This document shows, in pieces, positions 4,824 through 9,874 of a stretch of 9,874 bases of DNA (positions are counted from its first letter, which is position 1; each line of letters starts with the position of its first letter). The DNA is from Bacteroidia bacterium (GTDB lineage Bacteria; Bacteroidota; Bacteroidia; NS11-12g; UBA955). The stretch spans positions 1 through 9,874 of the forward strand of contig JACMRS010000326.1 in assembly GCA_014376345.1 (NCBI GenBank), written 5' to 3'. A program made the translations under genes and the position numbers. The notes beneath the pieces are model-generated. The model ran no database searches and was not told where the DNA came from. It worked only from the letters and a program-made list of their open reading frames with translations.

Positions 4824-5326
4824 TGCCAGCACCTAAATTCTTAAGACTAATCTCCGGCAAAGTAAAAGAAATCTATGCCGCAGTTGTAGCTACTGCAGAT
4901 TCAATAGTAGCAACCGATGCCACCGGTAGAATTGATGTATCATTTTTACCTGTAGGAGTTGGAGCAGAAGTATTTACAGCCGTAGCAAGTGAAGCTCTTT
5001 TAGCAGGAGATTTTGTAAATGTTTATAGTAATGCAGGTGTACTTAATGCACGTAAAGCAGATGCAACAACTAACACTAAACCTGCAAATGGTTTTGTATT
5101 AGCAAATGTCGCAAGTGCAGGTGTAGCTACTGTGTATATTATAGGACAGTTAAATTCTGCTATTGCAGGGTTAACAGTAGGCAGTGAGTATTTTTTAAGC
5201 ACAACGCCAGGTACAATTACTGTTACCTCCCCAAGTGCTACAGGAAATATTTCACAATTTATAGGCAGGGCAGATAAAGTTACAGAAATACCGTTTTCTA
5301 ATGTAACCTACATTGAAATAGCGTAA
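4823..5326 (+). CDS. Putative phage capsid/fibre-associated decoration protein, 167 aa
   Basis: The protein matches a familiar phage pattern: MPAPKFLRLISGKVKE at the start, TDATGRIDVSFLPVGVGA at 31-48, LAGDFVNVYSNAG at 60-72, ARKADA at 76-81, GFVLANVASAGVATVY at 90-105, then a beta module with GLTVGSEYFLSTTPGTITV and NISQFIGRA. I recall this order from tailed-phage virion proteins encoded near fibre genes, but can give no fixed name. The N-terminal ~16 residues resemble those of the following tail fibre, suggesting both dock to the same partner. The module after residue 86 resembles the end of the preceding protein. Its stop overlaps the fibre start (TAATG at 5324-5328), so output of the two should be linked. 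Confidence 0.65.
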   Translation: MPAPKFLRLISGKVKEIYAAVVATADSIVATDATGRIDVSFLPVGVGAEVFTAVASEALLAGDFVNVYSNAGVLNARKADATTNTKPANGFVLANVASAGVATVYIIGQLNSAIAGLTVGSEYFLSTTPGTITVTSPSATGNISQFIGRADKVTEIPFSNVTYIEIA

Positions 5327-8127
5327 TGCCAACTATAAAACCTTTAAAAATAGTATCGGGAAAAATTAAAGAATTAATCTCTACTGATACTATTATGCCT
5401 AATCATCTTGCTCCAAGTGGAAATGATGGTGATATGCTAATAAAGGACAGTACTTTAAGCGATGGTAAAAGATGGGGTCCAATATCTTATGAATCCCCAC
5501 TTACCTTTTCAACAGGTCTTACCCGTACAGGTAATACAATTACCAATAATCTTTCAACAGGAATAGCGGGAGGGCAATCTATTTTTGGCGGTATAGCAGC
5601 AGGTGAAAACCTTACACTTAATTCTACAAGCAACGCAACAAAAGGAAAGATATTTTTTGGAGCTAATTCTGTTTATGATGAAGTGAGTAACAGGTTAGGA
5701 TTAGGAACAACAAATCCTGGAGGTAAATTAGAATTATATGGTGATGCGCTTGCTTCTATCCTCAATTTCCCATCAGCTACTTCTTATGGTGCTTTGGTTT
5801 TTCAACAAGGAGGGGTTCAAAAAGGATTCTTACAACTTATAGGTACAAGTTATGCTGACGCATCTCTTAGAGGTAATCTTCAAATATCTGCGAACTCAGG
5901 GAATATAACCATGAGTACAAATTTTGTAGGCATTGGAACTGAACTTCCACGAAACAAGGTAGAGATAGCAGGAGCAATATCTGTTACGGGAGCATTGGCG
6001 GCTAATATTCCTTCTCATGTAAGCATGTCTTATGAAGGCGGTGTTGGAGGATTTTTTGTTTCAGCGGGTGCAAATTCTTCAACAAGAGGCACATATATTT
6101 TTAATCAAAGAAGCAGTACAGCAGGGTTATCAAACAATGCCATTGAGATTAAAAACGATGGTAATATTTTACTCGGTCAAAGTTTAGGATATGTAGGTGT
6201 CGGTACAACAAATCCGCTAAATAGGTTTCATGTAAAAAATGCAACCAATGAAAATTTTATAGTAACAGGCGGACAGGGATTAGGAAACGGTACAAGTATA
6301 ACTTCAGTCAATGATGCGGGAAGTACTTTTCAGGCTTTGGAATTTCGAGCAAGCCTTTTCAATTTTGCTTTTGGCAATGTTCTTATAAATACTTCAACTG
6401 ATTCAGGATATAAACTTGATGTAAATGGTACAGGAAGGTTTGCAAGCAACTTAACACTAATTACAACCCCAACAACATCAGCATCAACCTACGACTTCAT
6501 TACCCGCAACATTTCAACAGGTGTACTTGAAAAGGTTACTTCCGCTTCAATGGATGGTAGGTATATTCTTAATCAGACATCGCAGCAAGCAACATCAAAT
6601 TTTAATATAAGTGGAGCAGGAGTAATTGGAACAGCTTTATCAATACCAAATAATAATGCTAATGGTTTAGCTCCATCTTTGTATGTACAAGGTGCAAATG
6701 CCGAAAGTACTGTTGCAAAATTCTGGCGAGGCGGTTCTGAAAAAGCCTTTTACATTAGTGAATCAAATAATACTTATGTAAATCTTGCAAGTGAGGGAGC
6801 ACTCAGATTTAAAGTTGGAGTAACCACAGATTTACCGTACTCATCTGGAGTTGACGGAATGACAATTTTAAGTAGTGGAAATGTAGGTATAGGAACAACA
6901 AATCCTCTTGATAAGTTACATCTTTCAGGAGTAACTGCAGTTGTTAGGTCAACATCAACAAGTTATGGAGGAGGAGAATCTTATTTTGGTGATGCCGGTA
7001 TTTATGGAGTATTTATTTCTTCAGGCAGAGATTTGGGCGGCACATTGACAGGACAAGCCTTAGTAAATAGTTCCTATGCAGCCTCAATAGCTGTAGGTGG
7101 AACAGGAGATATATTTAGTGTATTTAATTATCCATCAGGAGTACTTACTTCAAGATTTAGAGTAACCTCATCAGGTAATGTGATAGTAGGAAGTACAACA
7201 GGTGGAAATGTGTCCACTTCATTATATTCATCAGGGAGGGCAGATTATAAGGCATATTCGGGAGGAAGCTCAACAGGGTATGGTGGTTTTTATATCAACG
7301 GAGGCGATTACGGGAGTTCATATTTACAGTTTGGTATTAATGATGGTGTAGATAGCGCAAATACAGGAGGGGCAATTTATTATGATACAAGAAGCGGTGT
7401 AGCACCTGTAAGAATTATGACCAAGGGAACAGGAACAACAATTATGTCCAGCAGAATAGATGTTTTTTCTGATGGAAATGTAGGTATAAATACAGCAAAC
7501 ATAAACTCAGGATATAAACTTGATGTAACTGGTACAGGAAGATTTACAGGAAACTTAAATGTGGGCTCAGGAAATGGAATAATTGCACAAAGCGGGGGAA
7601 CAGGTATTTGGTCTTTTACAAACGGTGCTGGCGGTGGTTTTTCTTTTGAGTGGATTCAGAACGGTTCTACCGCAATGAAACTAACAACAGATAATAATCT
7701 TATAGTAACTAAACTCGCAACAGGACTTACAGCACCTGCAACTACAGGAACAACAAAAATGGTTATTGTAGATGCCAATGGATTATTAAGTAATGCAACT
7801 ATACCTACAGGAACACTAAATCGTAGCATAAACACTATATCAGCAAGTACAACTTTAGGGAGTGCCGCAAACACAGATTATTTTTATTTTTGCACAGGAA
7901 CTATTACTGCAACTTTACCTACAGCAGTTGGTAACACAAATCGGTATGTTATTAAAAATAAAGGAGCAGGTATAATTACTTTAGCCACAACATCAAGCCA
8001 ATTAATAGACGGAGCATCAACGTATTCAGTACAAGCAAATTCAGGAACTACGGTATCTTCAATAGAAGTGATGTCTGATGGAATTAATTGGGTAGTAATA
8101 AATAATTATTACTATTATTTTCCTTAA
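5326..8127 (+). CDS. Large tail fibre / receptor-binding protein, 933 aa
   Basis: This Gly/Ser/Thr/Asn-rich, beta-rich protein is typical of Bacteroidota phage fibres. Residues 1-16 (MPTIKPLKIVSGKIKE) resemble the start of the preceding protein. Four copies of the 'G[ILV]GTxxPxxK[LV]xV'-type motif occur at 125-136, 202-213, 291-303 and 521-533, and two related 'SGYKLDV.GTGRF' segments at 360-372 and 728-740. Residues 833-925 form a distinct end domain with DYFYFCTGT, TATLPTAVGNTNRYVIKN and IEVMSDGINWVVI, followed by a YYYYFP tail. That end domain recurs in phage fibres and may be the tip. I see no C-terminal S74 intramolecular chaperone, so trimer folding may depend on the end domain. It likely binds the host surface; the receptor is unknown. 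Confidence 0.8.
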   Translation: MPTIKPLKIVSGKIKELISTDTIMPNHLAPSGNDGDMLIKDSTLSDGKRWGPISYESPLTFSTGLTRTGNTITNNLSTGIAGGQSIFGGIAAGENLTLNSTSNATKGKIFFGANSVYDEVSNRLGLGTTNPGGKLELYGDALASILNFPSATSYGALVFQQGGVQKGFLQLIGTSYADASLRGNLQISANSGNITMSTNFVGIGTELPRNKVEIAGAISVTGALAANIPSHVSMSYEGGVGGFFVSAGANSSTRGTYIFNQRSSTAGLSNNAIEIKNDGNILLGQSLGYVGVGTTNPLNRFHVKNATNENFIVTGGQGLGNGTSITSVNDAGSTFQALEFRASLFNFAFGNVLINTSTDSGYKLDVNGTGRFASNLTLITTPTTSASTYDFITRNISTGVLEKVTSASMDGRYILNQTSQQATSNFNISGAGVIGTALSIPNNNANGLAPSLYVQGANAESTVAKFWRGGSEKAFYISESNNTYVNLASEGALRFKVGVTTDLPYSSGVDGMTILSSGNVGIGTTNPLDKLHLSGVTAVVRSTSTSYGGGESYFGDAGIYGVFISSGRDLGGTLTGQALVNSSYAASIAVGGTGDIFSVFNYPSGVLTSRFRVTSSGNVIVGSTTGGNVSTSLYSSGRADYKAYSGGSSTGYGGFYINGGDYGSSYLQFGINDGVDSANTGGAIYYDTRSGVAPVRIMTKGTGTTIMSSRIDVFSDGNVGINTANINSGYKLDVTGTGRFTGNLNVGSGNGIIAQSGGTGIWSFTNGAGGGFSFEWIQNGSTAMKLTTDNNLIVTKLATGLTAPATTGTTKMVIVDANGLLSNATIPTGTLNRSINTISASTTLGSAANTDYFYFCTGTITATLPTAVGNTNRYVIKNKGAGIITLATTSSQLIDGASTYSVQANSGTTVSSIEVMSDGINWVVINNYYYYFP
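6403..6441 (+). repeat. 39-bp direct repeat in fibre gene, copy 1
   Basis: This stretch, encoding SGYKLDVNGTGRF, recurs at 7507-7545 with two base differences. The repeats lie in frame, 1,104 bases apart, so recombination between them would delete or duplicate 368 codons of fibre shaft without a frameshift. Confidence 0.8.
7507..7545 (+). repeat. 39-bp direct repeat in fibre gene, copy 2
   Basis: Partner of 6403-6441, encoding SGYKLDVTGTGRF. The two differences are one A-to-C change and one G-to-A change. Near-identity at the DNA level over 39 bases goes beyond what the protein motif needs, which points to recent duplication or gene conversion within the fibre. Confidence 0.8.
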
Positions 8128-8178
8128 AATATTATACATTTATAACAATAATTTTAACTAATTTAAAACAAAAAACAC

Positions 8179-8409
8179 ATGACACGTAAAGAAGAATTAC
8201 AGGTAGTAACAGCAGACATCAAAAGAAAACTGCAACAAGAAGTAAACAATATTGCTCAGGGGGCATATCCAATGCCTGGATTACCAACTACAGACCCGGA
8301 AGCTCTGGTAGTATTGTTTGATGCAGAAGCAGGACTTCGCATTACAGCATTAATAACTGAACTTGGTGTTTATCAAACGGAATATGAAAAGATTCCTGTA
8401 AAGAAATAA
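8179..8409 (+). CDS. Hypothetical protein, 76 aa
   Basis: Family not recognised. A charged N-terminal helix (MTRKEELQVVTADIKRKLQQEVNNI) is followed by a short Pro/Gly linker with YPMPGLPTTDPE and a second helical part with LVVLFDAEAGLRITALITEL, ending in basic KIPVKK. The layout suggests a small helical hairpin with no enzyme motif. The ATG follows a 51-base AT-rich gap with an A-rich leader (aaaacaaaaaacac). I see no terminator in the gap, so it may be read through from the fibre gene. Confidence 0.65.
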   Translation: MTRKEELQVVTADIKRKLQQEVNNIAQGAYPMPGLPTTDPEALVVLFDAEAGLRITALITELGVYQTEYEKIPVKK

Positions 8410-8451
8410 GCAATATCTTTATTACATTAATTAATTAAAAAAGACAAACGT

Positions 8452-8739
8452 ATGGGAGCCAACACTAAAAAGTTTAATTTTTCAGCACCATTGCTGGATT
8501 CAAAAGGTAAAAAGATTTCACCGGAACAGAGCATGTCCTCAACATTGTCAGAAATGATTGGTACTGAAACAAAAGGAAAAACAATCAAATTGTATGATTG
8601 GCATAAAACGCTTCAGGTACACAAAGAAATAGATTTGGACGAATCAGATCGTTTGGACTTAGTTAAAATAATAGAAGAAAGTGATCGTCTTTTTATTTTT
8701 GTAAAAGGGCAGTTGCTTGAAGTGCTGAATAAAAAATAG
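8452..8739 (+). CDS. Small phage protein, 95 aa, resembles tail/head assembly-type family
   Basis: The pattern is an N-terminal strand (KFNFSAPLLDSKGKKI), a 'TLSEMIGTETKGKTIKLYDW' segment, then 'EIDLDESDRLDLVKIIEESDRLFIFVKGQLLEVL'. I recall similar small phage proteins that share the last element, a 'LDLDxSDxxxLxxxIE...L....KGQLLEAL' helix pair, in clusters of assembly genes. I cannot name the function, and a chaperone or connector role is only a possibility. There is no membrane segment. It is two bases from the next gene (stop at 8739, ATG at 8742), so the two are co-transcribed. Confidence 0.6.
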   Translation: MGANTKKFNFSAPLLDSKGKKISPEQSMSSTLSEMIGTETKGKTIKLYDWHKTLQVHKEIDLDESDRLDLVKIIEESDRLFIFVKGQLLEVLNKK

Positions 8740-8741
8740 CC

Positions 8742-9218
8742 ATGGCAACAATAAAAAAAGGGCACCACAGACCGTTAATACCTGCGCTTGGTCTTTACTT
8801 TAACAAGGAAAAGATTGAGCGCAAGGTTACGTTTCATGCTTCATGCAGGTATGCAGCAACCTCTGAATCTTCTATTAATAAATTATTCGGCATAGGGTAT
8901 TTCCCTTCGCACCATAATAATTCTGCAAGATTCGGGTGGAAGTATAATGCGGAAACAGACAGCATTGATCTATTCGCATACTGCTATGACAATGGTGAAA
9001 GATTATCTTCTTTGAGCAATCAGCATATTATTGCATCAGTAAATATTGGCATTGAAATTACTTTATCAATCACTGTTAAAGAAACCGCTTACATTTTTGA
9101 AATAAACGGTGGAACTTTGACAATACCTAAGACTTGCAAAACAAAACTAGGGTATAAGTTGGGAGTATATTTTGGCGGCAATGATACAGCTCCGCATGAC
9201 ATTAAAATATCAATATAA
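8742..9218 (+). CDS. Conserved beta-rich protein of Bacteroidota-type family, 158 aa
   Basis: Strongly patterned motifs suggest a conserved family: KKGHHRP at 5-11, NKLFGIGY at 46-53, HHNNSARFGW at 57-66, LFAYCYDNGER at 77-87 and YFGGNDTAPHDI at 143-154. The rest is strand-like, consistent with a jelly-roll or similar sandwich. I associate this motif set with small Bacteroidota proteins seen in genomes and phages, but know no established function. The clustered His, Asn and aromatic residues would suit metal or carbohydrate binding (inference). There is no signal peptide. It lies two bases after the previous gene and ten before the next. Confidence 0.6.
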   Translation: MATIKKGHHRPLIPALGLYFNKEKIERKVTFHASCRYAATSESSINKLFGIGYFPSHHNNSARFGWKYNAETDSIDLFAYCYDNGERLSSLSNQHIIASVNIGIEITLSITVKETAYIFEINGGTLTIPKTCKTKLGYKLGVYFGGNDTAPHDIKISI

Positions 9219-9228
9219 AACTCCCTCT

Positions 9229-9486
9229 ATGAATTATATATTACTCGAACTTATGCCCGTTGCATCGGTTCTTGGCATAGTTACTGTTGCTGCATTAGGT
9301 ATAATATCATTTGCCTATAAAAAACTGCTTGAAATTAATGAAAAGAAAATCGAAAATTTAGATGAAGAAATTAAAGCTCTAAAACTTGAAATTCGGAAAA
9401 TAGAAAAAAGCATAACAGATTTGAACCTGAATATTGTGAAACAGTTAAACGAAATAACAGTTAAAGTTTATGAGTACCGAAAATAA
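9229..9486 (+). CDS. Small membrane protein with coiled coil, 85 aa
   Basis: A single hydrophobic segment (about residues 8-29, MPVASVLGIVTVAALGIISF) is followed by a long charged heptad-like helix (about 30-80, with EINEKKIENLDEEIKALKLE), so it is a bitopic membrane protein with a coiled coil. The open frame extends up to 9172, but that part overlaps the preceding gene; the ATG at 9229 puts the membrane segment at the N-terminus. In a phage, such a protein after the fibre region could be a holin-like, spanin-like or tail-associated factor; none is proven. Its end overlaps the PAS gene by 17 bases, so the two are likely co-expressed and might work as a membrane anchor plus sensor. Confidence 0.65.
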   Translation: MNYILLELMPVASVLGIVTVAALGIISFAYKKLLEINEKKIENLDEEIKALKLEIRKIEKSITDLNLNIVKQLNEITVKVYEYRK

Positions 9487-9874
9487 ATTAAGCGTTGAAC
9501 TATACGCAAAGGTTATAGATTCCATGGTATGTGGATTTATTGTAGCAAATAACAAGGGGGAGTTTATTATCTGGAACGAAGCTGCATATAAAATGTTTAA
9601 GAAAGAATTGATAACGAGTGTGCAGGATAATTGGGTTGAAGATTGGGGTATTTTCCACATGGATAAAACAACAAAATTTCTGACTGAAGAAATACCCATG
9701 AGCCGGGCATTAAAAGGCGAAACGGTTAAGGGTGTAAAAATGTATATAAGTGTTGAAGGTCGGGAAGGAATGTTTTTAAAGGTTTCTGCTTATCCTGTTT
9801 ATACATCAGAATCTGAAATAGAAGCAGCTATCGTAATGCTCGAAGATATTACTGAAGAAGAAAAATTCTGGGAT
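9470..9874 (+). CDS. PAS-domain signalling protein, N-terminal part, cut by window edge
   Basis: The first 135 residues form a PAS fold: 'VIDSMVCGFIVANNKGEFIIWNEAAYKMF' at 15-43, a WVEDWGIFHMDKTT segment at 55-68, 'EEIPMSRALKGETVKGVKMY' at 73-92, the strand MFLKVSAYPVY at 101-111, and the closing AAIVMLEDITEEEKF at 119-133, where 'EDITE' is the usual PAS exit. The frame is open to the window end, so the output part (histidine kinase, cyclase, other, or none) is unknown. The ATG at 9470 lies inside the preceding gene, a 17-base overlap in another frame. A PAS sensor directly behind phage structural genes is unusual. It may be phage-borne, or the window may be crossing into host DNA. Confidence 0.8.
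   Translation, partial: MSTENKLSVELYAKVIDSMVCGFIVANNKGEFIIWNEAAYKMFKKELITSVQDNWVEDWGIFHMDKTTKFLTEEIPMSRALKGETVKGVKMYISVEGREGMFLKVSAYPVYTSESEIEAAIVMLEDITEEEKFWD

Noticed and set aside
7656..7874. Reverse-strand 72-codon reading inside the fibre gene
   Set aside because: It lies wholly within the well-supported fibre coding sequence, with no promoter or leader of its own.
2680..8438. TTAATTAATTAA-type palindromes before the genes at 2709 and 8452 as a shared operator
   Set aside because: Simple AT palindromes are frequent in this composition, and their distance to the ATG differs (18 against 13 bases).
9172..9228. Upstream extension of the 85-aa membrane protein
   Set aside because: It overlaps the conserved end of the preceding gene (YFGGN...APHDI) in another frame; the ATG at 9229 gives a sensible N-terminal membrane helix.

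Overview
The window looks like part of a tailed phage or prophage of a Bacteroidota host, perhaps a Chitinophagales- or Sphingobacteriales-type bacterium. The DNA is AT-rich and starts are preceded by A-rich leaders rather than Shine-Dalgarno sequences. The best promoters match the Bacteroidota form TAnnTTTG. The main gene is a tail fibre with the repeated 'GxGTxNPxxKLxV' motif common in Bacteroidota phages. No integrase, terminase, portal or capsid gene is visible, so lytic phage, prophage and remnant cannot be separated. No tRNA, rRNA, insertion sequence or CRISPR array is seen, and no gap exceeds 300 bases.

Left part (1-1430): a possible reverse-strand gene start at the edge, a small GC-rich foldable island (104-166), and one orphan forward gene (260-610). 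A three-gene reverse-strand operon of unknown function follows (1429 down to 642).

Accessory operon (1487-3134): this is the most interesting part. A 57-base divergent control region carries back-to-back TATATTTG boxes, each 4 bases from an ATG, and a perfect 17-bp palindrome. Rightward come two small unknown genes, then a 241-aa protein that reads as two fused Acb2/Tad1-type hairpin domains, then a 141-aa protein whose first ~56 residues resemble the Tad2 (DUF2829) fold joined to a charged tail. Acb2, Tad1 and Tad2 are phage sponges that sequester the nucleotide signals of CBASS and Thoeris defence. The operon is therefore a candidate anti-defence module and ends in a clear intrinsic terminator (3156-3190).

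Virion surface cassette (3283-8127): five small, mostly beta-rich proteins, four resembling phage structural families, precede a 933-aa tail fibre. Genes are packed with TAATG overlaps. The last small protein and the fibre share a similar N-terminal segment, suggesting a common attachment point on the particle.

Right part (8179-9874): two small unknown proteins (one resembling a phage assembly-type family), a conserved Bacteroidota-type beta protein, a one-helix membrane protein with a coiled coil, and, overlapping it, the start of a PAS-domain signalling protein cut by the window edge.
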